This document shows positions 39,701 to 45,644 of a stretch of 64,000 nucleotides of DNA, piece after piece; the stretch's first letter is position 1; each line of letters begins with the position of its first letter. This DNA is from Heliocidaris tuberculata. Its lineage: Eukaryota > Echinodermata > Echinoidea > Camarodonta > Echinometridae. The stretch is taken from the NCBI GenBank assembly GCA_025618425.1, contig CM046848.1, positions 26,257,616 through 26,321,615 of the forward strand, given 5' to 3'. Both the position numbers and the translations under genes were made by a program. Below the pieces are notes generated by a model that was not told where the DNA came from, searched no databases, and worked only from the letters and a program-made list of their open reading frames with translations.

Positions 39701-40945
39701 CATGAAAAGGATACGAATGCTGTGGCTCCAATCGGTGAATGATATACCAATATATTGCCTTTCAAGTTTAGTACCATATGGTGTATGCAAGATTTATGTG
39801 GGTGCATGCTTCCTGTAAAAGATGGTTATACATGGGTTGCAAGATTATATTACCGGGACACATGATGAGTGATTATGTTACATAGGATGAATGATTATGT
39901 TTTTTTGTTACTGGGTAAGAGTGATATATGCTGCACTTATTATTCCTAAGCTGGGTTTATAATGTAATATGTATGATCCACCTTTTGGAAAACATGCTCT
40001 GTACAATGTGAGGGAGGAGCTCTGACATGTATGCTCCAACAGCAATTTCTCCGGCCTTTATTTTGTCAAAGATATAGCCCTGTATTCTCGAAAGGTGCCT
40101 AACTTTAAGTGCCCGCCTAAGTGTGTAGATTTAGGCCACTGAATTATGGAGAGCCATATGTCACCCACTTTTAATCCTACAAAATCACCATAGACTCCCT
40201 CTAGTTCTGGAACTAAATGCAGACACAATAACCTCACGATAGAATTGATTTGTTATGCTCGTTTCATGCCAGAAAATAATTTTGTTTCTTTGTTTTGTTA
40301 CATAAATACATGTATAGTAATTTACATGGTACTTTAGGGTTGACGAATGGCCTTCCATAAATCAGTGGCGTAAGTTAAGCCTGGCTTAACTTAGGCAACT
40401 TTCGAGAATACTGGCCATAGGGTAAGGTTTAGGGTTGCAATAGGGGTTTTAGGTTAGGTACAGTGTTTGGTCCAGGGTTGAAATTTAGAATTCACTTACT
40501 GTAGGAAATCACCGCAAAGCGATTGTCGCCGGAGCATGTGTCGTACCACTGTGATAGATTGTATTGTGATATCATCTGCAGAGAGGGAGGAGGGTATCAA
40601 CTCCATGTAAAATGATATGACTTAACATTCCTCTTGCCCTTAGCAGACATGTTCTTGAAACAGAATATAAGGATTTACTGATATCTATTCTCTTTTGGGG
40701 TAAATTTCTCAGGGTTACACCATGTATTCTTTCAAAGGAACAAGAGCCTTGAAAATGGCTGGTGAGCTCAGCTAACCCAGAAACCTAACCCTCTAGCCCT
40801 GAAAACTTTCCCTACAAGTTTCTCCACCATGAAAGTATCGCTGAAACTTCACCCATTAAAAATTCTTTTTCTTTTTGTAGGTCTCCTTGGTGATATACCA
40901 AACCCAGATCAGTTCCTGGCAGACACACTCAAGTCTATTCCATAA
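93..40945 (+). CDS. ubr4: UBR4 (p600) E3 ubiquitin ligase, C-terminal 28 exons, 5' partial
   Basis: Giant N-recognin that transfers ubiquitin to proteins in the N-degron and quality-control pathways. I rebuilt 28 coding exons by matching protein similarity to vertebrate UBR4 with GT-AG sites. Their lengths sum to 3657 nt, which is 1218 codons plus TAA with no frame break, a strong check on every boundary. Exons are: 93-177, 512-639, 2109-2241, 3040-3257, 3839-4021, 4858-4939, 5421-5594, 6055-6176, 11857-12010, 26836-26879, 27171-27251, 27658-27745, 28330-28411, 28713-28866, 30575-30697, 31156-31346, 31886-31958, 32630-32730, 33266-33365, 34002-34220, 34825-34947, 35381-35514, 36533-36658, 37306-37500, 37931-38155, 38859-39045, 39467-39533, 40881-40945. 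Human UBR4 is about 5200 residues, so roughly three quarters of the protein, including the UBR box, is encoded upstream of the window. The start codon is not here. One 14.8 kb intron hosts two antisense genes. Confidence 0.96.
640..2108 (+). other. UBR4 intron with CT-rich microsatellite and a short MITE
   Basis: The interval between exons 2 and 3 contains no gene. About 705-1120 is dense in CTCTCT and TTTCTC, giving long spurious open frames on both strands. About 1880-2053 is a short inverted-repeat element whose ends read GTAAAACCAGAAAT and its complement. Confidence 0.75.
1881..2053. repeat. Short inverted-repeat element (MITE-like)
   Basis: The left end GTAAAACCAGAAAT is matched by ATTTCTGGTTTTAC at the right end, with TTTGCGAGC and TTCGCGAAAG as a weaker inner pair. 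It has no coding capacity. The class is not identified. Confidence 0.6.
2560..2667 (+). pseudogene. Decayed duplicate of UBR4 exon 4
   Basis: The segment matches part of exon 4 (about 3047-3152) base for base over most of its length, including CTCCCAGCAGGC, TATCTGATGGAGAAGTA and GTTGGATGGCTAGTAC. Where exon 4 reads TAT GGT, the copy reads TAG GGA, an in-frame stop, and it has a small deletion near AAAGGTCACC. Sequence just upstream of each copy (2493-2540 and 2740-2790) is also related. It is a broken exon copy in the intron before the functional exon. Confidence 0.85.
3440..3725. repeat. CT-rich microsatellite in UBR4 intron
   Basis: Polypyrimidine tract ending in about 45 bases of nearly pure (TC)n at 3669-3723. 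It produces long open frames without coding character. It lies just upstream of exon 5. Confidence 0.85.
4308..4684. repeat. Large near-perfect palindrome (foldback MITE)
   Basis: The left arm begins GGCCCGAATTCACAAAGG and the right arm ends CCTTTGTGAATTTGGGCC. The arms continue to match inward through GCGCAAATTTCACGCTAG and ACCATGGTTTA, leaving a loop of only a few dozen bases near 4480-4510. No coding capacity. A transcript of the UBR4 intron would fold into a hairpin of about 180 bp. Confidence 0.9.
6215..6640. repeat. GAT/GGT-type trinucleotide microsatellite
   Basis: Long runs of (GAT)n with GGT and TGG variants directly after exon 8. Related imperfect GAT sequence resumes at about 11410-11820 on the far side of the inverted-repeat element, suggesting one original array was split. 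Confidence 0.85.
6650..11408. mobile_element. 4.8 kb DNA element with long terminal inverted repeats
   Basis: The left terminal repeat (about 6650-6812) is the reverse complement of the right one (about 11258-11408). Shared blocks include GGTCAATATA, CCCCTAAAAAATTGCAAC, AGTATTTGACATCA, AGTCTAAGAAAATC and ACCTTCGGAAAGGG. The interior has repeated units of about 335-370 bp, starting near 6857, 7191, 7534, 9261 and 9620. Each carries CCTAGAGATGTAAT-like and GACCGGAAGT-like motifs and several CCAAGATGGC copies. I see no intact transposase. It interrupts a GAT microsatellite in UBR4 intron 6177-11856. Superfamily unknown; a target duplication could not be fixed by eye. Confidence 0.85.
7985..9150 (-). 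pseudogene. Possible decayed gene remnant inside the inverted-repeat element
   Basis: This block interrupts the repeated units of the surrounding element and has a different, more GC-balanced composition. Related sequence, CGT-CAC next to a GCGA motif, occurs at both ends (about 8010-8040 and 9119-9145). On the minus strand an ATG near 9014 starts an acidic reading frame with a run of Asp codons. It stops after about 35 codons and meets more stops. An inner inverted repeat lies at 8515-8540 and 8627-8652. It may be an old nested transposon gene; I do not recognise the product. Confidence 0.35.
11410..11825. repeat. Imperfect GAT-rich repeat
   Basis: Degenerate GATGATG and GTTGATG sequence from the end of the inverted-repeat element to just before UBR4 exon 9. 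Open frames here are by-products of the repeat. Confidence 0.7.
12075..13137 (+). pseudogene. Non-LTR retrotransposon reverse transcriptase, 5'-truncated and frameshifted
   Basis: The first frame (12078-12761) shows reverse transcriptase hallmarks: [14 protein letters not shown] at residues 38-51, YINDLP, and the catalytic FADD box at 69-72. These are followed by [10 protein letters not shown], a PYLGVEI block and a C-terminal region with [10 protein letters not shown]. The frame stops at 12759-12761. The sequence continues in another frame from about 12760 ([15 protein letters not shown]) through 13134, ending with the usual [12 protein letters not shown] tail, so one indel near 12757 separates the parts. 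The endonuclease and the 5' part of the RT are missing, as in 5'-truncated LINE insertions (CR1/Jockey-like group by motif). It lies in the UBR4 intron in sense orientation, 65 bases after exon 9. Confidence 0.9.
13780..16080. repeat. Segmental duplicate 1, carrying gene A
   Basis: This block matches about 20950-24110 in order: a short minisatellite of CCAGAAAATATAAC-type units (13790-13925), a CATCTTTCC...AGTACTTTGT stretch, the receptor coding region, and its upstream flank to about 16080. Corresponding points are about 8.04 kb apart. Coding sequence is far better conserved than flanks, as expected after an old duplication. Confidence 0.85.
14381..15361 (-). CDS. Receptor gene A: two-Ig-like-domain type I membrane protein
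   Basis: Single-exon frame of 326 residues; not a family I can name. A signal peptide of about 19 residues ([18 protein letters not shown]) is followed by an Ig-like first domain (about 24-122) with D95-D-E-G-T-Y100. The usual F-strand cysteine is Leu 102; Cys 40 and Cys 83 may pair instead. A second Ig-like domain (about 124-212) has Cys 130, 146, 159, 194, 195, 208 and 211. Then come a Ser/Thr/Pro-rich stalk, a membrane segment (about 276-297) and a short basic tail starting KKKKENK. N-linked sites are likely at Asn 76 and 231. The ATG is conserved in all four paralogues. The tail has no clear ITIM. It lies antisense inside a UBR4 intron and is a close paralogue of 22421-23407. A surface receptor or adhesion role is inferred. 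Confidence 0.85.
   Translation of the reverse strand: MGLKAIFITLILFSRYAGRNSQIMHVSEGKVAQLKFNYPCDSTRVTLQYSYRPPFYSSANPELISLAENHKLINQNESKSDNCSIHLTIDPVLRDDEGTYILTAYKNGQMLPDYPRIGLQVSYPPGTASCESSNDYDDGEWVSLQCTAPVGNVAGHIICYQNNMRLPPLTKPTESGDILSQIILVRFIAEPVHCCSSISEKFTERSECKDCAWDPIQNIVLTNFQDTSPTNLSSIQDPTSSENPLDPTLSSTPQTVITGQPNENEMFCDKSLHRQYIQYMTIGILMLMITVLAVLYLKKKKENKVLLIRLERLEARVPLVYMQSSR
16164..16397. repeat. Short MITE with ACCGAAGT termini
   Basis: Left end TAGAACACCGAAGTGCTGACG is mirrored by CGTCACACTTCGGTACTCTA at the right, giving terminal inverted repeats of about 25 bases with a few mismatches. Non-coding, in the upstream flank of gene A. Confidence 0.75.
16548..16893. mobile_element. Non-autonomous hAT-like MITE with perfect 8-bp target duplication
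   Basis: The 346-bp element starts CAGTTTTGGGTATC and ends GATACCCAACACTG, typical of hAT termini. It is flanked by ATACATGT at 16540-16547 and again at 16894-16901, an exact 8-bp target-site duplication. The inside is rich in GATCTTGA and CTCGAGA palindromes and has no transposase. The class call rests on the CAG...CTG ends plus the 8-bp duplication. Confidence 0.88.
18118..18525. mobile_element. piggyBac-like MITE with TTAA target sites
   Basis: Ends CCCTTTC and GAAAGGG are flanked by TTAA at 18114-18117 and 18526-18529, the signature of piggyBac-type insertion. A second copy in opposite orientation is at 53432-53839 and shares most of its length. About 408 bp, no intact transposase; the open frames in it are unrelated to known proteins. 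Confidence 0.82.
20958..21835. repeat. 18-bp minisatellite array downstream of gene B
   Basis: About 48 tandem monomers of roughly 18 bp with cores ACTAGAAAATATAA and CCAGAAAATATAA alternate into loose 36-bp pairs. Because 18 is a multiple of three, the array is open in several frames on both strands; one + frame would encode six-residue units such as ENITIL and ENIIEP. A short version (13790-13925) sits at the same place after gene A, so the array expanded after or during the duplication. I do not call it a gene. Confidence 0.85.
22421..23407 (-). CDS. Receptor gene B: two-Ig-like-domain type I membrane protein
   Basis: Single-exon frame of 328 residues, paralogue of 14381-15361 with very similar ectodomain. 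It has a signal peptide ([18 protein letters not shown]), a first Ig-like domain with [14 protein letters not shown] and RDDEGTYIL, again without the F-strand Cys, and a second domain with [12 protein letters not shown] and [10 protein letters not shown] Ser/Thr/Pro-rich stalk, a membrane segment (about 276-297) and a basic tail with Lys/Arg/Leu repeats ([13 protein letters not shown]) follow. The tail differs from that of gene A after the first few residues. No stops or frameshifts, so it appears functional. It lies antisense in the UBR4 intron. Function unknown; cell-surface recognition is inferred from the domains. Confidence 0.85.
   Translation of the reverse strand: MGLKTIFITLILFSIYDGHNSKILHVSEGKVAQLNFTYPCDSTRVTLQYSYRLPFYSSANPELISLAENQELMNQNESQSDTCSVHLTIDPVMRDDEGTYILMVYKNDQMLPDYPRIGLQVSYPPGKASCESSNDYDDGEWVSLQCTAPAGNVAGHIICYQNDIRLPPLTKPTESGDILRRIILVRFIAEPVHCCSSISDKFTERSECKDCAWDPVQNIALTNFQDTSPTTLSSIQHPTSSKNPLDATLSSTPHTVITGQPNEKEMFCDKSLHWQYIQYIAIGTLIMMVTILAVLYLKNKKDLLKRLDSKSKRLNEQESCIIKMNKIT
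24395..24672. repeat. Foldback MITE with poly(A/T)-rich arms
   Basis: Left arm GGCCAAC(A)n TTGTTTGGTTGTCCTC and right arm GAGGACAACCAAACAA(T)n GCC are complementary, and both carry GGTCGGTCGG repeats just inside. Open frames here on both strands are an effect of the arms. Confidence 0.82.
25855..26445. repeat. Interspersed inverted-repeat element, copy 1
   Basis: The left part AAGGGCAATTCAACCTTG...GAAAGTTTGGAAGAAATCGGAC pairs with the right part GTCCGATTTTGTTCAAACTG...AAAGGTTG. The arms also share GTGGACAACTCTCCCAT and its complement. A related copy lies at 61845-62315. Non-coding. Confidence 0.78.
26836..34220 (+). CDS. ubr4: UBR4 exons 10-20 of this window
   Basis: Eleven exons encode residues 427-845 of the partial protein. 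Exon 10 is only 44 nt and reads [14 protein letters not shown] after the split Asp codon, so the 14.8 kb intron before it is removed without loss of conserved residues. Exon 11 gives [11 protein letters not shown], exon 12 [20 protein letters not shown], exon 14 [11 protein letters not shown], exon 15 [12 protein letters not shown], exon 16 [18 protein letters not shown], exon 19 [13 protein letters not shown] and exon 20 [20 protein letters not shown]. Each has a direct counterpart in vertebrate UBR4. Exon 20 ends in a basic, probably helical stretch ([15 protein letters not shown]) that leads into the E3 module. The intron between exons 19 and 20 carries a long GAT microsatellite. Confidence 0.95.
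27270..27600. repeat. CT-rich microsatellite
   Basis: Polypyrimidine-rich sequence with several short (CT)n runs in the intron between UBR4 exons 11 and 12. It gives overlapping open frames of Ser, Leu and Phe without coding value. Confidence 0.75.
27816..28010 (+). pseudogene. Two decayed copies of the 3' end of UBR4 exon 12
   Basis: Exon 12 ends CACTGAAGAGTTTATTGAGTCTG... followed by TGGATAACACCAATG and the donor. Closely similar stretches recur at about 27819-27862 and 27963-28010: AACTGAAGTTTTTATTG then GAATAACACCAATTG, and CACTGAAGATTTCATTG then TGGATAACACCAATGG. The donor GT after each is lost (TGTAGG, GGCAAA). These are relics of local tandem duplication. Confidence 0.8.
29000..29056 (+). 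pseudogene. Decayed copy 1 of the 3' end of UBR4 exon 14
   Basis: CATTGAACCAGGAAT...ACTCTAAACTATCATGCTTG...GTTCTCAATCAGGTAATC repeats the exon 14 end (28820-28872) with two single-base insertions. Even the donor-like GGTAATC is kept. The frame is broken. Confidence 0.82.
29088..30004. mobile_element. 917-bp element with CAGGCATGAAAA termini
   Basis: The left end CAGGCATGAAAAG and the right end ATTTTCATGCCTG are complementary, and TAAACA occurs directly outside both ends (29082-29087 and 30005-30010), a likely target duplication of 6 bp. The interior is GC-richer than its surroundings, with GCGGAAATCCGCGG-type palindromes near the right end. No coding region is recognised. It sits between two relic copies of exon 14. 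Confidence 0.75.
30100..30165 (+). pseudogene. Decayed copy 2 of the 3' end of UBR4 exon 14
   Basis: CCAGGAATGCAGACGCTGAAC...ATGTTTGCTGTTCTCAATCATG matches the exon 14 end, followed by GTCATCATTTCTTC, which resembles the start of the intron. The donor GG-GT is changed to TG-TC. A few substitutions; not usable as an exon. Confidence 0.82.
32044..32155. repeat. Small hairpin element in UBR4 intron
   Basis: CAATTCTATTCATCAGGGGG and CCCCCTCTGATGAAAAGAATT form an inverted repeat around a short loop, with GGCGGAGA / GCCCATGA-type ends. MITE-like, no coding region. Confidence 0.6.
33555..33950. repeat. (GAT)n microsatellite upstream of UBR4 exon 20
   Basis: Nearly pure GATGAT with interspersed GATGAAAAT units, then AGGAGG variants. 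It lies wholly in the intron 33366-34001. The poly-Asp, poly-Met and poly-Ile frames it creates are artefacts. Confidence 0.9.
34285..34560. repeat. GA-rich microsatellite
   Basis: Repeated GAGAGAGA tracts, including a G9 run near 34502, in the intron between UBR4 exons 20 and 21. No gene. Confidence 0.8.
34825..40945 (+). CDS. ubr4: UBR4 exons 21-28: C-terminal E3 (hemi-RING) module
   Basis: Eight exons encode residues 846-1218 of the partial protein, including its end. Exon 21 holds the zinc-binding hemi-RING signature TCCICREGY, with Cys at about residues 873, 874 and 876. Exon 22 supplies [10 protein letters not shown], with His 917, His 922, Cys 925 and His 926. Published work on UBR4 family proteins places the E2-binding, catalytic E3 module here; that role is inferred from conservation. 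Exon 23 carries [19 protein letters not shown], exon 24 [16 protein letters not shown], exon 25 ATYEVDGP-like [10 protein letters not shown], and exon 28 ends TLKSIP-stop, as in other UBR4 proteins. The possible zinc ligands named above all appear intact. Exon 22's 3' end is repeated in the next intron (see the array at 35486-35995). Confidence 0.95.
35486..35995 (+). repeat. 170-bp tandem array repeating the exon 22 end and its splice donor
   Basis: Three 170-bp units begin at 35486, 35656 and 35826; a fourth fragment starts at 35996. Each unit opens with ACTATGACTGTCATGTGG and CTGCTGTAAG|GTGAGT, that is the last 29 bases of UBR4 exon 22 plus its donor, followed by about 140 bases of intron. 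The units differ at only a few positions, so the duplication is recent. Potential donors are at 35515, 35685 and 35855. Only the first unit is attached to the full exon. Confidence 0.93.
36113..36350 (+). pseudogene. Older decayed copies of UBR4 exon 22
   Basis: About 36115-36195 contains AAAACCCAGGGATACACCAG and then a diverged version of the exon 22 end. About 36293-36350 contains CGTCCCACTTCAAAATT, TTTTACTGTCTTTTGG and GTAGGTGAGTATGG, matching the exon's HFNIV...donor region. Both are broken by indels. They appear older than the neighbouring 170-bp array. Confidence 0.75.
40079..40414. repeat. MITE with CTGTATTCTCGAAAG termini
   Basis: Left CTGTATTCTCGAAAGGTGCC and right GGCAACTTTCGAGAATACTGG are inverted repeats, and TTAAGTGCC / GGCTTAACTTA extend the pairing. 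In the last UBR4 intron. Non-coding. Confidence 0.8.
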
Positions 40946-41770
40946 ATCCTGTGAAATTTCCAGTCTTTATTTGTGCAGTGGACTTCAGTGTTCTTGATGG
41001 ATGACATAGATGTGATTTCTTATTTCTTTTTATCATCGTAATTTATCAATTTTACCAGCTGGATTGTCTTTGTGAATCACTGATTTTTTGCAGTGGAGGT
41101 AGGGTACTCTTTTACTTATGTTGCACTGCATATGACTGATGCAGTACCTATACAAAAATATGAAGGAAGTTGTATTTTCAACAAGTACATTTATCAACTG
41201 GTTTTCATTGAAATAACATATTTATTTATGTAGATGGAAATGGAATACATGTATTTCAGAGTTTTATACGCATTGAAACACAAGTTATGGTGGCTCTTCT
41301 GGACCTTTTGAATCATATAAAAGTGATTTGAAGATTGCGGATTCTATAAACCTTTGGCATTCACATCTACTCCAATGATATAAAAGACAATCAAGCCTTT
41401 TGTCAACCCCACCTTGCCAGATGATACATCCCCAGCAGTGGATTAGTAAAAGCACAGGCACACACACTTTCCAAGCTTGGTTATACTCAGCTCGACTAGA
41501 ATGTTTGCACCCAAACAACCAGATCTTGCGTAAACAATCAATTTCAACTGAATGCTAAAAATACAATCAACAACAACAAACTTATGTTGCTTTTTAAACA
41601 AGTTCAATTTGTCCTTCTTAATCACTGTTCCTCTGTTATTTGTAAAGCAATGAAAAAAATTTGCCTTTGAACAATTTTTGTGCCCTTCCAGATGAAGTGA
41701 TAAATGATATTTCTATTAGTACAAATTTTATGTACCTTATACTATGGACATAAATAAAAGAATAAAGCTT
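40946..41770 (+). other. ubr4: UBR4 3' untranslated region with tandem poly(A) signals
   Basis: Non-coding sequence follows the TAA at 40943-40945. Two canonical AATAAA hexamers occur at 41753-41758 and 41761-41766, the first clear pair downstream of the stop. The transcript probably ends 10-30 bases later. The exact cleavage site is inferred. Confidence 0.7.
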
Positions 41771-43628
41771 GATCTTATATTATGTTGTTTTGATTTTGAA
41801 ATGCAATAGTTTAACACAATACAGGTATCATTAATAGAAGCTGTTAAAGTCATGTTTCACTTCCGATACATCTTTCTTCACTTCTGATGCGAGAAGTTTT
41901 AAAGTTATCAATATTATTTGTGGCAACCTAGTCATGTTACACTTTCCATACTTCTTTCTTCACTTCTGGTTTTAGGAGTTGTAAAGTTCATCAGTTTTAA
42001 AGAGTACTCTACTTTCACTTGGCAGGTAATTGAGATTTAACTTTTGCAAGCAAAGTGTCCACTTGTATTTCATGGCCTTTCATTTATTATACAATATGTA
42101 TACCATTGAAGCAAACTTGACAATTTATATGATGTATGTAATTGTTCTATTTCTGTGTTTTTATGGACGATATATCTATTAAAAGATAATGTCTAAATCC
42201 ATTTCTTTTGTATACCATTATAGTGAACATGACACTTTATATGCAGTGATGTATGGTACATGTTGGTTCTTTTCTGTGTTTTTATGAATGACATGTCTAA
42301 AGACAATGTCAGAATCCATTAAAAGAAAGAGGATTTGATCGAAATTGGCATATCGTTTATAGTTATTGCTTTGACACTGTGCAAGTGTATTGGAATATAT
42401 ATATAGAAATACGGTAGTATGAAATGATGTCAGATATGTAGGGCATGTGCATTTCAATGATATACATGTTTGCATGTAATTTCGAATTCCAGTCAGATTG
42501 ATGGAAAAAAATAAAAACTTTTTAGCTTTCTTATACTTACATTACCTAGAATGTTTCTCATCTTTTTTGCACAATATTAAGGAGTAGAAATCAAAGTTTC
42601 TTGAGGAATTATGTCATCAAGTGGAAACAGTTCGTATGAGACCACACATGAAATTGTTAGATGTGGATTTATTGTAATCCTCTTTTTGTTTGAAGATTAT
42701 AGGAGTATTTTAACCAATTTATACTATAAAAGCCTGAGATAACTCTGCCTAGATGGAACCTATTTGAAATGCATGTTCCATGAAAATTAAATCATTAGAG
42801 ATTGATTACCAATAAGTCTTGATCATAATACAAAGCGATATTATTGATGATATATATCTTGCAAATCTGTGTAGTGACCACCTTTGTGCAAAGGTCAAGT
42901 GAATGAAAAGTCTAGTAGTTATGGATGCGTAATTGCGTAATACTGTAATTGCAATATTTACACTGTAATTTGACATGTGCAAAGTGACTACCCACAGAAC
43001 TTATTCGGATAATTTGTTTGCATCCCATATTGAAAGTCATTATACTTTATATTAGACTGAAGTAATTTTATTCAGTGTCTATATATGATTTTGCTTGTGT
43101 AGAATGACCACTGCAAGTACATGTTCAGATAATTTGGTCATTATATGCGACTGAAGTTTCACTTAGACTGTGTAGATGTAATTGTTTGTATGAAAACTAA
43201 CCGTGCATTATGATAGAGGCATATTACAGGTTCCTAAATATCATTAGTTTTGAATGACTAGAAAGACCATGAAATACAAGTGTTTAATTTTTCCAACTAT
43301 ATTGCCCATATGGAGAGAGTAAAGTTGCATGGTTTATGATGTACGTTGTATTCAGTGAACTTTGAAGACAGTTTCCAATGGCATTAAAATCAAATCAAAT
43401 ACATATACATGTACATGTATGTTGTTAGAGGTAACCGTATTGATATTTACTCTGGATCGATTATTCTTAAGTACAGATATTTGCAGCTATAATAAGCAGC
43501 TAAATTTTGCATGCTTGACTACTTACGTACATTTCATAATCATTTTTATTCACTTGTTTTTGGCAGTGGCATAGAAAGTTATTTTAAATAAAACTTGTGT
43601 CTACTCCAAGTACTAGGTGTTACAAAAA
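41771..43628. other. Intergenic, nothing recognised
   Basis: AT-rich sequence between the UBR4 poly(A) signals and the foldback element. Short similar stretches recur (for example near 41850-41900 and 41940-41990, CACTTC and TCTTTCTTCACTTC), but I see no gene. Confidence 0.6.
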
Positions 43629-44205
43629 AACATTTCCCACTTTTGATCCTTAATAGTTCAAAAACTATATATCAGATAACACTGACATTGATATGAGCAA
43701 TAGCTGAATTGTGTACAATTTTGTTGGAGGTAATTTAAAAATGAAAGCATAAATCAGTTTCATTAAATTCAAGATTAATTTTTAAGTTAGGGTTCAGATT
43801 TTGCTCTATTTTCAACCCTCTGTACAAAACTTTAACTTTGCACAGGGGTCAATTGGTGTGTATTGGACTGTGTGATTAACACCCAGACAATGGTCCTGGA
43901 CAATGGCCAGGGTTTGAATGCTTTATTATATTTATTCATGAGGAATTCCACTATTGTAAGTACACACTCACATACACATCATTGGTTCCTGTGTAAAGTT
44001 TAAGTTTTGTACAGAGGGTTAAAATTTGACCAAAATCTGGAACCTAACTTTAAAATTAATCATGGATTTAATGAAACATATTTATGCTTTAATATTCAAA
44101 TCACCTCCAACTAAATTGTACACTATTCAGCTATTACTCATATCAATGACAGTGTTATCTGATATATAGTTTTCGAACTATTAAGGATCAAAAGTGGGAA
44201 ATGTT
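43629..44205. repeat. Foldback element with about 225-bp arms
   Basis: Left arm begins AACATTTCCCACTTTTGATCC and the right arm ends GGATCAAAAGTGGGAAATGTT. Inner matching blocks include CAACCCTCTGTACAAAACTT with its complement, and ACTATATATCAGATAACACT with its complement. The loop, about 43860-43970, holds unrelated sequence. No protein. Confidence 0.85.
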
Positions 44206-45044
44206 AGTACATATAGGTACTCTAGTATAAAGGTAGTCACCTTGGCTGTTACTTTGACTTCAAAGAGTAGTAAAATGGGCATAAATCTCTCTCTCCACAA
44301 TCCTGCATTCTAAGTCACTCTTTCTGATGAGGTAACACTATACATTTAGAAGCAATTAACCTGAAATGGGGAAATACAATTGTTTTTTACCAGCTTTCAT
44401 ACAGGCCATTACCACTGAACTGGTGCAAATGTAATACAGTGCTGTATGTACATGTACATGTTTTTTTCTTGGGAGTAAGTTAAATTTTTTTTTTTTTTTT
44501 GGGGGGGGGGTTAATACACATCAAAAAAGATTTTGGGTTTTGGAGAGGGTCTCAAATGAGTGAATTTTCATAAATTAAACCTCGCTGTTCAGTACCAGGA
44601 AATGCTCAATGTTTGATGGGTGAATTTAGGGAGGCACTATTTTGGGAATAGTTGCTTCCAGCAAAGCAGTAATTGCCATTCAGTGTAGTAGTTCATGCTA
44701 ATATGTAATATCACATCATCATATACATGTACCAAGTATCATGTTCTATTTCTTCATGTTGCATGTACATGTAACTAATGTGTGGGACTGTGTAGCGAAA
44801 CCTCTATTCATGTTAAAATATACTTTGCTTGCAAATAAAAATACATCCAAATGAAATGTTGTTTTATTTTTTATTTCTCGTGGAATCTTGAGCTTGAAAA
44901 AAGGGACCACATGTTCTGATGTGTGTGACTGTGTAATGAGTTTAGTCATCTTCAATGCAGCATTTTGATTTTGATCATCATTGAAAGATATGATCCCATA
45001 TATGCCTTATCAATGAGCTTATCTGAAAGGGAATGTCCTCTGAG

Positions 45045-45555
45045 CATCATCCTTTTAGAAGGAAAACTAGAGGGGCTGTCAAAGGCGGCAGACCCACGCC
45101 TTGGCGGTGCTACAGAGTAGTTGCAATACTATACTATGGGGTCAAAACTGAAATCTACATTATGTGTACTAACCCCTGATGATTTTGTCTTAACACATGG
45201 CTTTACCTAACTCGAAATTTATGTACCGAAAAAACATGACCCCTGTGTCCGACTGAGGCATTGTACAATGGCTGCTAAAACCGCTTCGTACTTATACGTG
45301 CGAAACGGTGATCTTTACATATACTATACTATAGAGTCAAAACTAGAAGGTCACACAGAATTTGCAGGGATCAACCAATCATCACCAAAATCTAATCGAT
45401 TCTTTCCTGTCACTATCCAAACAATCCCTGAAAATTTGGTGCAAATCCGTTCACCCGTTCTCTAGTTATCTTGTACACAAACAAAAAACAAACAAACAAA
45501 CATACGGAACCCTTTACATAACCCTGCCGATTTTATCGGCGTGGGTAAAAATAGT
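45045..45555. repeat. Interspersed repeat ending in an AAAC-rich tail
   Basis: The segment has a GC-richer head (AAAGGCGGCAGACCCACGCC), a repeated CTATACTATRG-GTCAAAACT motif (45128 and 45324) and a tail of CAAACAAACAAACA before a CCCTGCCGATTTTATCGGCG hairpin. It looks like a dispersed element, perhaps a SINE or remnant LINE 3' end, but I cannot assign a family. Confidence 0.5.
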
Positions 45556-45644
45556 GCATTACACCTTTTTTTCAATACTGATGTGTCATTTTATACAATA
45601 ATAAAGGCATAATGTATAATAAGACAATAACATTTTTTCACATT

